From: Haemaphysalis longicornis
Lineage: Eukaryota > Arthropoda > Arachnida > Ixodida > Ixodidae
Direction of reading: 5' to 3'
DNA: 64,000 nucleotides
Assembly: GCA_013339765.2 (NCBI GenBank)
Contig: CM023456.1
Coordinates: 88,610,797-88,674,796, forward strand
The notes below the pieces were generated by a model. The model did no database searches, was not told the DNA's origin, and was given only the letters and a program-made list of their open reading frames with translations. Every line of letters begins with the position of its first letter. The first letter of the stretch is position 1. The position numbers were made by a program, and so were the translations under genes. Positions 55,632 through 64,000 of the stretch are shown here, piece by piece.

Positions 55632-56030
55632 CCGTTGTTGGGCTAGTTGGTATTGCATTTTTGAGGGCCGTAAGAGACAAGACAATAAGAAATGGACAGG
55701 ACTAGCGCAGAATCGACCACTAGGTTTATTGAAAAAGTAACATTGAATATATACCACCTATTGCAACATGCCAACAAAGCTTGCCAATTTTACCCCTTTC
55801 CCTTTTTTCTTTATCTCTGCACCAACCTGTTCTCAAAAATTCAAAGCTCGCTTCCGCTACAACAAACAGAAGGTTCGCTCCACACACATTCCATGGTATT
55901 TACGGATAAAAAACGCTTCAATCAACTCACGGCCGGCTCGTTCGCGTCTTCTGCCTCAGCACTTTCGGTTTCGTTCAACAGCGACTGACATGGCTTGGTC
56001 TTCACAGGCGAAGCGTTTTAGATGTGTTCC
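55632..56030 (-). mobile_element. Penelope-like element, minus-strand 3' end
   Basis: On the minus strand, from 56030 inward, 'CEDQAMS' sequence equals the plus-strand copy at 56738-56780 at DNA level (gaccaagccatgtcag versus tacaagccatgtcag). It is followed by 'RELIEAFFIRKYHGMCV' and 'SEPSV', the terminal REI-EA-xI and C-S-PS blocks of GIY-YIG-type Penelope-like elements, then an A-rich UTR with aataaa and finally accaactagcccaacaa at 55636-55654. That terminal motif also ends the minus copy at 62.9 kb. Only the last 0.4 kb is present. Confidence 0.75.
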
Positions 56031-56074
56031 GATGAGTTGGGAAAGGCCTCTCTTTTACCTATGAACTGCCAAGC

Positions 56075-56830
56075 GATGATTGCCTGCAGTTTTTAGATGT
56101 TAAGCTGACGTTTTTCATCGCACCACTATTTGTTTGTTTTACGATGCCAAGGGTACGCAAAGGTTTGTTGCCCTATGAGTCTGCACACTCAAATACTCTC
56201 AAAAGAGCGGTTGCCATGGCCTGTCTCCAAGGATCGCTATGAAGGCCTGTCACCACAAGGTTCATGAAAGTTTTCGTGGCCCAGTTGTCTAGGTTGATGA
56301 CGGCTGGCTTCGGTTTGGACGGTCATGATAGCGGTGGCTGAGTCGTTACTGCAAATGGTGAAGTGCAGCGTAACCCGTGAGGGTGACGCCCCTAAGCGCA
56401 AAAACCCAGTGGTGTTACCATATGTCCACAGAGTGGCGCACAACATGAAGAATGTAGCCAACAGGCACGGAGTGCCGGTAGTGTTTTCTGTCCCTCGCAA
56501 GTGGCTAGCTTGTGCCCCAAGATCCTCAAACTATCAAACCAGGACACAGCATGCGTAAAGGAGCATGCTACACAGTTTGTGCAATGCGCTGCTGGGGTGT
56601 ATACTCTATACCGCTCACATACGAGGAAGGTATATGTGGGCCAGGACTGGCTGTTGTGTCAATGACCGTTTGAGGGAACACCAGCTATCAATAAAAAACA
56701 AAAAAGTGTCTCATCTTCCACACCATTGTATTGCCTGTGAATACAAGCCATGTCAGCCGCTGTTGAACGAAAAGAAAGTGCTGAGCAGAACATTTTACTC
56801 TTTTATTTAGTTCTAGCATTTCAAGCACCT
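56075..56830 (+). mobile_element. Penelope-like element, plus strand: RT end, linker, GIY-YIG
   Basis: It starts in the end of the reverse transcriptase ('LQFLDVKLTFF' at about 56079-56115). Then come 'HSNTLKRAVAMACLQGSL', 'VMIAVAESLLQ', the linker 'APKRKNPVVLPYVHRVAHNMK' with 'NRHGVPVVFSVPRK' (frame 56325-56558), and after a frameshift the GIY-YIG nuclease 'GRYMWARTGCCVNDRLREH' (56565-56810) with 'HLPHHCIACEYKPC'. The normal YVGQTGRC is altered to YMWARTGCC, which removes nuclease residues. Together with the minus-strand fragment at 55632-56030 it forms a head-to-head pair. Confidence 0.8.
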
Positions 56831-59817
56831 TAGGTGACTATTTGTTGTATAGCGCTCGTGCAATAAGCGTCCCCAAAACCTCCACACGGTCGTGCTGCTG
56901 ACCGCTGTACGTGTTCCACCCAGCGCAAAATGTGCGTCCTGCTCCCTATTTTAACGTTGTACGGTAAAAGTTTCCGTTATTTTTATTTCATTAGTACCTA
57001 TATTGACTTCGCTGACTCTTCTCCCGCCTTCAAGTGGCCTTAAACTTTACTATTAGCGTACCAGTCAGCGAAGCGTCGCATGTGCGCTTGTGCAGCGCTT
57101 GTGTGGAGCGACCTGGACTTGGAGCTTGATACAGTGCACGAAGTAGCAAAGTAAAGAAAGGCGACATTCTTCCATTCACAAAGTGTGGTGGCCTAGTTTC
57201 AACTGAGCGAACGAATCGCGACGACTCGTCGGCGGCCGGCGGACTACACGCTGAGCCGACTGGCTCTGTCGGAAGGTCGGCGAGCCGTGCAGTAGCGCAG
57301 TCAAGCCAAGTCATCTCCTCCTGACGTCACAACAAAACGTTACAAAAAATGGTGAGTATGCAGAGAGGAGGACAGCATTTTCGAATTGATTTTTCTACAA
57401 ATAAATTCGCGCAAACGCACTCACAGTGGTCGAAACAAGGCCTCTAAACTCCGGACTACAATTTGCGCTAGTAATCCCGCAATGTTTACAAATCACTTCA
57501 GTGTCCCTTTAAACAAGCGCTCAGAAAAGAGCATACATTCTTTCGAAAAGCACAAAAGTTTTTATGTTTCCTATGGGGGCCATTTTAAAAGCATGCACTC
57601 GCTTACATACCTCAAGGACGCCACCCTTGTTTGTCAAGGTAATTTGCTCCAAAACGAGCATCAATTTTAAATACCTTTCCTGCACCTAAGGCATGAAGAG
57701 CATCACAGATATAAATCGCAAGCCTGAACAAGGACACTAAAAGATTAAACTCCGAAATGAGTTCGCCGCGTTACAATTATGCAGCATTTGCGCTTCTAGT
57801 TATCTTCCACCTTCTTACTGTTTGACATAATACGTCACCACATCTGTAGCAAGCAAGAAAATGAACAGCTGCAGAAAAGGGCCTTGTCTCCGCCTTCAAT
57901 TTTAGCCTTTTAATTACCAATCAAGGAAAACGGAATTTAATTATTAGCTGCCCACATCGATTCACACGTTAAAAGGAAGGCGTATCGATGCTTCACAGCG
58001 CACACGCTGTAACGGCGGCAGTAATCGGCTGAGGATTCGGTGCTGAATTATACCGATCCCTCCTTCCTATTACGGTTGCAAAAAGCGCACCGTCTCCCAC
58101 AGCTCGGAAGGGAGCAAAAAAATCTCCTCGATTTAGAGGGGCGGGTTCATAGATGCAGGGAGACTAGCAACAGGAGGCGACGCAAGAAACAGCAGCCTGC
58201 TAACGAGGAGGAAAAGCAGCAAGCCGACGTACAGGCGACAGTCAAAACGATCTTTTCGCCCCCCCGCCCCCTCTCGCATTATGGCACGCTTGAACTCTGA
58301 CCTGGACATCAGCTTCTACATCAGACAAATGCTTTTACGTGTACGTATGCACTGTACCTATAAAATTATTTTGAGCGTTTTCATACGCTTGGGAATCTTC
58401 GAATTCAAAGACCATAAAGGGCGTGTTTATCCAATCAGATGATTTACAATGGCTGTGGCGCGCCAAGGTGCGTGGCCTTCTATGCAGGTGGCGTTTGTAG
58501 GGGAGGTCTTATTTCCGGGGTTCAACGTAATTTTTTTCACGCTCAGCTCCCTTCTTTCTAAAACAGATGCGAAATATTTCACAGGCCGCGGCCCATGCTA
58601 TGAGTCTAGCGTTTTCCTGGAGCTTATGGACTGTTTTTGCGGTCTTCGCGAGTGCTGCTGATGGTCCAGAGACGATTTATGTCTCTTAGGGGAAACCCAT
58701 AGTTTCTGTGCTTTCGGATTACGTAGTTTTGAACTATCTCTAAGCTGTTTGTAGCTCGAAAGCATGCTAAATACACTCACTGCTTAAAGACGACTACCGA
58801 CCCTCGGAAAATACAACGTCCGTTGGCACGTGCTTTTGTAAAGCACAATAATATGCGCCCTTAATCACCGTGTAGGAGACTACGCCTACCAGATCCGACG
58901 AAGCACGAATTACTTGGTGACGCTCTAAGCACTGCTCACAATTTCTGTGTGTGTGAGGTAGTTTGTATTGGCACCGCAGGCTGGTTAGCAGTACTCAATG
59001 ACATGTATCTCTACGGTAAGCCTTTGACCCAGCCCATCATAGTCAGCGAGCTACAGTGAATTTTAAGGGAGAGCATTTGGACACGCAAGGACTCACGCCA
59101 CTTTTGGTGCCAGCATCGTTCACCCTACCAGAAGTACACCAGAACACTATAGCGTCCACCCACTAACTTTGCCAATGGTACGTGCTCGTGTGAGCTGACA
59201 CCAAAAGAGGTGCCATTACCATGCAACAAATTTCTACGGTGAGTAACACATAGACGACCGCTACACTGTGCAGGGAGCATTTTCATCCAAACTGACAGAA
59301 GGTTCGCTAAAGGTCATCAAAACTTCATCGGCCGCGCGTATGTCCAAGCTTAGCAAGGTGATCAGATAAAACGGATGCGTCCTTACCTTTGTATTCACGT
59401 AGTGGTGAAGGCATTGCGATTCTAAGCCAACGTTGCATTTCTGCTCCTGGAGCCTTTATTTTGAAACAAATTTTAACTTTGAGAATTCCAACTTTGCAAA
59501 CGTTCAGCGTGCGGTAAAAAGGGCGAAGCCAACCATATTGATCAATACCTTTCAACTCATTCCGCAACCCATAGTGCCTTGCAGGTCATTTGTGGCCTCG
59601 AAGCAAGGAAATCACACGCGAATGAACTCTATGCGAGGAACTAACTTTTCAGCGTCCTAAATAGCATTCTGCTTCTGGATGGAGTATTGAAAATTCACTT
59701 CTTGTACGCGACGCTAAAGCTGACTGTAGACAAGCCATTGTTCGTGAAATGTGCAGTAGAAAGACGAATAGGTCGCCTAAAGGCACGAAGACCCAAAATA
59801 TTCTGGCTAAAATGTTC
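56831..59817. other. Unassigned sequence
   Basis: No gene was found in these 3 kb. Frames of 60-94 codons (57030-57314 -, 57386-57670 +, 58040-58300 +, 59325-59567 -) are without recognisable motifs. The stretch 57060-57310 is GC-rich. A 5' part of the LINE at 59818 may extend slightly into the right end. Confidence 0.4.
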
Positions 59818-60901
59818 TGACAGAAATTTCTGAATAACCGCTTTCAGTTTGTTTTCTTTAACAACGTCAAATCTAACTACTCACTTTCTGTTAGGCCTGG
59901 ACTGCCGCAGTGATCTGTCCTTGGACCGTATTTGATTTTAGTCTACATTAACGACTTACCTTACCATATGTCCATGCACCATTCTTTATGTTTGGAGATG
60001 ATTGCGTTATCTCTACCGTCAAATAACGAAACACATTTGATCATGTAACACTACAGGATGACCTTAATACATGCAATAAACTGGTGTGACCGTTGGCTTA
60101 TGGCCCTCAATCCTAACAAATGGAAATTAGTTTCCTTTCCACCGCCACAAAATCCATTCCCGATTTTCCTACGAAGTTATTTAACATACCAGTCGATACA
60201 ACCGCATCCTATAAGTGCCTTGGTGTAACGTTAACCCCTGATCTTTCCTGGCGAACGCATATCACTAATATCATTTACATCAGCCTAACCGATCATTAGG
60301 ATTTTTAATGGGCACCTATGAAACTCACCATACACGTGCGTCTTTTGGTCTGCCAATCGCTAATCCGGTCCAAACATTAACACGCATCACCCATGAGGAG
60401 GCCTCACCAAGCGCATTTGATCAACCCTATCGAAGCAGTGCAAAATCATGCCGCTCGCGTCATTCATTCTTCTTATTCTCACAATGACAGTGTTTCATCG
60501 CTTAAAATTCAATCCGGTCTGTTAAGTCTTTTTTTTCGCCGCAGAATCGCTACCCTGTCACTCTAACACAAGTTTTACCACCAGCTCATTCCACCAACCA
60601 CCTTACACCGCTCCCGCCGCACGCATTTCCTCCGCACATGGCATCCACTTCAAGACTTCCGACCCCGATCTGGCACCTCAACATTCTGTGCATCATTTCT
60701 ATGCCGCGCCGCCAAAGAATGGCATGACCTTCCCCACGATGTTGTTTCAACCACCTGTCCCGTAATGATTATTTATTCAAAGTGTGCCTCTGCATCTGCA
60801 ATGTTAACCTGTGGCTTTTGTATCTATGGTTTGTACAATCCTCACCCCTTATGTAACACACCCCTGTGGGGTCATTAAGGAATAAAGAGAAGTGAAGTGA
60901 A
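59818..60901 (+). mobile_element. 5'-truncated CR1/jockey-type LINE, RT to 3' end
   Basis: From 59822 the sequence reads 'FLNNRFQFVFFNNVKSNYSL', then 'VRPGLPQ*SVLGPYLILVYI' (block B with a stop in place of the usual Gly), 'INDLPYHMS' and, near 59991, 'FGDDCVI' (catalytic block C, with Ala changed to Gly). It goes on with 'CDRWLMALNPNK', 'YKCLGVTLTPDLSWRTHI'-type sequence, 'NPIEAVQNHAARVIHSSYS' and 'AAKEWHDLPHDVV', the usual C-terminal blocks of this LINE group. It ends with aataaagagaag at 60882 and a short gaagtgaagtga repeat. Several frameshifts and stops make it inactive. 5' truncation inside the RT is the common fate of LINE insertions. Confidence 0.85.
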
Positions 60902-61352
60902 AGATATATACAAACGTCATGTATATCTCTTTGGTGTCTTCCTTGGTCCTCGTCCGTTTAGCGCCCCGTTCGTCTTCTTCTGATGCAATGAGCCGAATAG
61001 CTCAACACGTTTTGTTGCTCAAACGTTTGCTCTTACCCCACGTCTACTATGTGCACACCCTGCACCCTTAAAGTCAAAAAGCATCTCAAAAGTCGTTCTG
61101 TCTTCCTTCATTTCTTTTTAAACTCTAGACTGCGTGGGGCTCGTATGCGAAAGCAGCGCTAAACTGATTGGTTGTAATTTGAATTACTGCTCTTTACAAC
61201 TCGCCACATTGTGAATCTGAGTTACTATCGGTAGTTACTATTAATGCTGAGCGCTTCTTAGTAATAAGCAAAGCCGTGATCAAGTGGGTACAAGTGTCTC
61301 TTACCAAAAAACGAGTATATAAACTTGAGTACATCTTCTTTGAGGGCTTCAT
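60902..61352. other. Unassigned spacer
   Basis: Nothing was recognised between the LINE and the foldback element. Confidence 0.4.
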
Positions 61353-62190
61353 ATACAAGGTGGTCAGAATTAGGTCGACCGGTTCTTTTTTAAATTAGGC
61401 GCTTAGATTTACGTGAAGACCACCGCTACAGTGAGGCTATGCGCCGAGGGGCACGCAGAATTAGGTGGTAATTATTGACGTCGGTGTTTTAATTATCTGA
61501 AATTGAATAATTAACTTTTTAGTGGCTGCAGTAAGCAGACATGTTTTATTGAAAAGTTTGACGCAATTGTGCATCCACGCAGTTTTATACGGCAGAATTC
61601 TTCTTGTGCGCATCCGTTCTCCGAGATATCGAACTGCGAAGTTTAATTGCCATTCGCATGATTACGCATGCAAGACGGTGAAGACCGGCGCAAGCTTCTT
61701 CTCTTTTTATGATGTGCCTGATGTGTACGTGTTTAGTTTGACAACGGGATGGAGGCATAGGCAAAGTGATAACTTGGCACCCTCTGGGCTGGCGTTATCG
61801 CAAACTGCGGTACTAGGAACCGCTATATGAAACACAGACCAAAAGTTAGGAGCTTTGCGCCGGTCATCACTGTCTGAATGCGTAGTCATGCGAAGGGCTA
61901 TTAAACTTCGTAGTTCGATATCTCGGAGTGCGGATGCGCTATAAGAATTCTGCCAAATGAAACTGTGTGGATGCACTATTGCGTCCAACTTTTGAATACA
62001 AACATACCTGCTTACTGCCGGCAATAAAAAGTAATTATTCAATTTCAGGTAATAAGCCACCGACGTCAATAATTACCACCTAATTCTGTGTGCCCTCGGC
62101 GCATAGCCTCACTGTAGAGGTAGTCCTTCACGTAAATCTCAGCGCTAATTTAAAAAAAAAACTGTCGACTTAATTCTGATCACCCTGTAT
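61353..62190. mobile_element. Foldback/MITE element, 838 bp, ~345-bp inverted arms
   Basis: The left arm 61353-61702 and right arm about 61846-62190 are reverse complements: outer ends atacaaggtggtcagaatta / taattctgatcaccctgtat, then 'ttacgtgaag', 'gtgaggctatgcgccgagg', 'aattaggtggtaattattg', 'gatatcgaactgcgaag' and 'accggcgcaagctt'. The interior of about 140 bases is non-coding. Mirrored frames on the two strands (61522-61830 + and 61707-62069 -) arise from the arms. The TACA-AGGTG-type ends resemble those of the 27.7/29.4-kb inverted repeat. Confidence 0.85.
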
Positions 62191-62896
62191 TTTATATATA
62201 TCTACTAACATAACAGGGCAAGAACCGGGGCGGAAGAAAGATATCTAAACTGAACCAGCACGGAAGCTACCACGGAACGTCGTAGCATTCATGACAGCAC
62301 AGCGCGTTATGCGGCCGTGGTTCCGAACGCAAGCCGTCACCCAGAAAGAAGCAATGGCGGCCACATTTTTCGATTGAGGGAACAAACGCAAATCTAGAAT
62401 AACAAGTGGAAGACACAGGGGGGAGCCACTGACAGATCCTAATTGATTTCCGAACTACGAACAGCAACGATTGCAGACAAGATTGATTGTTCGTTTGGCT
62501 CGTTCTTGTGGGTTTGTTTTTGCTGCATAGTCAGAGGAACAATCAACCTTTCTGGCCATCCAGTGCTTTTCTTGTTTTCCGGTGGCCTAATAGACACTTC
62601 CATCCGAAAGATTATCTGATAATTTCAAAAAAACTAGGCAATTGTGCGGTCCTCCCGGACATTATTTGGAAATGCCATAGGAAACCGCCGAACGAGACCG
62701 CACTGCCCCAATAGACATCAAACACGCAGACCACTAGAGAACCTCCCGATTACCTCCGATCCCTAATCCAGGTACACCTTGACCAGATGGCCGAAGGAGC
62801 CAAAATATCTTCTCTGACTGACGCGGAAGAGGGAGCCCAACGCGCTCTACCTCCTGGTATATAAACATCTTTCTCCCTTTCACTCTCCTAGTAAGG
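62191..62896. other. Unassigned sequence
   Basis: Nothing was recognised. A TATA-like tatataaac lies at 62858. Confidence 0.35.
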
Positions 62897-63638
62897 CTTG
62901 TTGTTGGGCTAGTTGGTTAGCGGTACATAGTTGGAAAGATGCGCTTTTGTGTATTTTGTAACACAAGGGACAAACGCAGCGAAAAAAACCAGACAGAATG
63001 ATAGGCGCTAGGCGCTGATCAACTAACAACTGAAGTTTATTCAACAAAGAAGAAGGAAATTATGCCAACGCTGTGCGCATGCGTCAAATTTCTTTGTTTA
63101 TTTTCCTGAGATACTCCTTCCCAAATTTTGTTCTCTAGCAAGGTAATGGAAGGTGAGCTCACGCACTCTCCTTCTATTCCAATGTCATGCAAAATGCCTC
63201 CCAAATTTTCTGGTTATTTTATCATTTGATTTGAACATTACCTCGACATCATTGAATGCCGGAGTGCATTTGCTGCCGGAGCGCTTTTTAATTCGATGCA
63301 GTGCAATGCGAGATTACCCGAAATGGTCTTCTGTCCACATACGCGCGGTGCTCCTTGAGCCGCTCATTAAGGCAACGCCCCTGTTTTGCCCCTATATCTG
63401 CCCTCGTGCACGAAAGCGGGATTATGTAGACACACCCATGGAACAGTCAACAAACTTGCGCATGTGCGCTACACCACAGCTGCGCCCACCATTCATTCCT
63501 CTGCTCGGCTACCTATCTTTTATTGACCAAATTGCACAACTTCGAAAGTTTCTGCGGAGCGGAAAAAACCACCGGAACCTCGTGTCTCGCGGCAACTTTT
63601 TTTAACCGATGAGACAATCCATGAATTGTACTGGATCC
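62897..63638 (-). mobile_element. Penelope-like element, minus strand: linker, GIY-YIG and 3' end
   Basis: Read on the minus strand from 63638: the linker region around 63600-63560 (a complement of the right arm's KVAARHEVPVVFS segment), then 'GRCLNERLKEHRAYV' near 63390-63345, the decayed HC block, and near 63240-63140 'FNDVEVMFKSNDKITRKF' and 'CVSSPSITLLE' (terminal C-S-PS block). An A-rich UTR follows, ending at the motif aaccaactagcccaacaa (62898-62920), shared with the element at 55632. Stops and frameshifts are present. Confidence 0.75.
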
Positions 63639-63701
63639 TTTCGGTAGATATTAAAGGAAGGCAGGTCAAGCGGAAAGAACAGGACAAACGTCCTGTGGTA
63701 A

Positions 63702-64000
63702 TCCAGTACTTCATGGATTGTCTCATCGGTTAAAAAAGTTGCCGCGAGACACGAGGTTCCGGTGGTTTTTTCCCGCTCCACGGAAACTTTCGAAGTTCTG
63801 CAATTTGGTCAATAAAAGGATAGGTAGCCGAGCAGAGGAATGAATGGTGAGCGCAGCTGTGCTGTAGCGCAACATGCGCAAGTTTGTTGACTGTTGCATG
63901 GGTGTTGTCTACAAATCCCGCTTTCGTGCACGAGGGCATATATAGGGCAAACAGGGTGTTGCCTTAATGAGCCGGCTCAAGGAGCACCGCGCGCTATGTG
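63702..64000 (+). mobile_element. Penelope-like element, plus strand, cut by the window end
   Basis: The frame across 63670-63780 gives 'KRPVVIQYFMDCLIG' and 'KVAARHEVPVVFSRST', the linker between reverse transcriptase and nuclease. Near 63937-64000 'AYIGQTGCCLNE' is the start of the GIY-YIG domain (YIGQTGRC with Arg changed to Cys). It is a reverse complement of 63335-63638 with an unpaired 63-base centre (63639-63701). The element continues past the window. Confidence 0.8.

Noticed and set aside
61522..62069. Two mirrored 100-120-codon frames
   Set aside because: They are the inverted arms of the foldback element read on opposite strands.

Overview
The window is nuclear DNA of an arthropod, almost certainly a hard tick (Ixodidae). 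The reasons are: tRNA-derived short repeats whose body matches my memory of the tick Ruka-type SINE (at least four copies, both strands); a split sulfotransferase gene with canonical GT-AG introns and tick-like motifs; and a dense layer of decayed non-LTR, Penelope-like, Gypsy-like and foldback elements. There is no operon structure, Shine-Dalgarno spacing, CRISPR array or rRNA. A run of 100 N at 20000-20099 is an assembly gap. Most open frames in the window are chance or repeat-derived.

The only host gene I can support is a cytosolic (PAPS-dependent) sulfotransferase on the + strand. It has two visible coding exons, 43650-44122 and 45791-46279, separated by a 1.67-kb intron. The 5' coding end lies upstream and was not located. 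A poly(A) signal candidate is at 46979.

Everything else that can be recognised is mobile DNA. 0-13 kb: an EEP-nuclease relic (2.1 kb), a tandemly duplicated tRNA-like repeat (6.9-7.2 kb), a Pif1-like helicase relic cut by an antisense SINE (12.5-12.9 kb) and a possible 2A-like motif (13.3 kb). 15-21 kb: an I/jockey-type LINE relic, a Penelope-like relic, a Ruka SINE with an AATC tail, an antisense Gypsy-like pol with a candidate LTR, the gap, and an 840-bp pogo-like MITE with TA target sites. 22.6-23.3 kb: a 150-bp tandem repeat with alternating units. 24.3-24.8 kb: a head-to-head palindrome carrying a tRNA-like module in each arm. 27.7-29.4 kb: an inverted-repeat pair enclosing other repeats. 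33.9 kb: a Gypsy-type protease relic. 36.3-36.6 kb: a snap-back palindrome. 39.4-43.3 kb: a second EEP relic and an antisense LINE. 49.3-53.94 kb: a nearly full-length CR1/L2-like LINE with an SGNH-esterase-type ORF1, APE endonuclease, RT, C-terminal zinc knuckle and (ATC)n end. 54.4-55.4 kb: a 0.52-kb tandem duplication. 55.6-56.8 kb and 62.9-64 kb: two pairs of head-to-head Penelope-like elements. 59.8-60.9 kb: another LINE 3' half. 61.35-62.19 kb: an 838-bp foldback element.

The picture is one gene of a detoxification/hormone-modifying family set in a nested repeat landscape. Several elements favour inverted, hairpin-forming architectures. All family names rest on motifs read by eye; no database search was possible.
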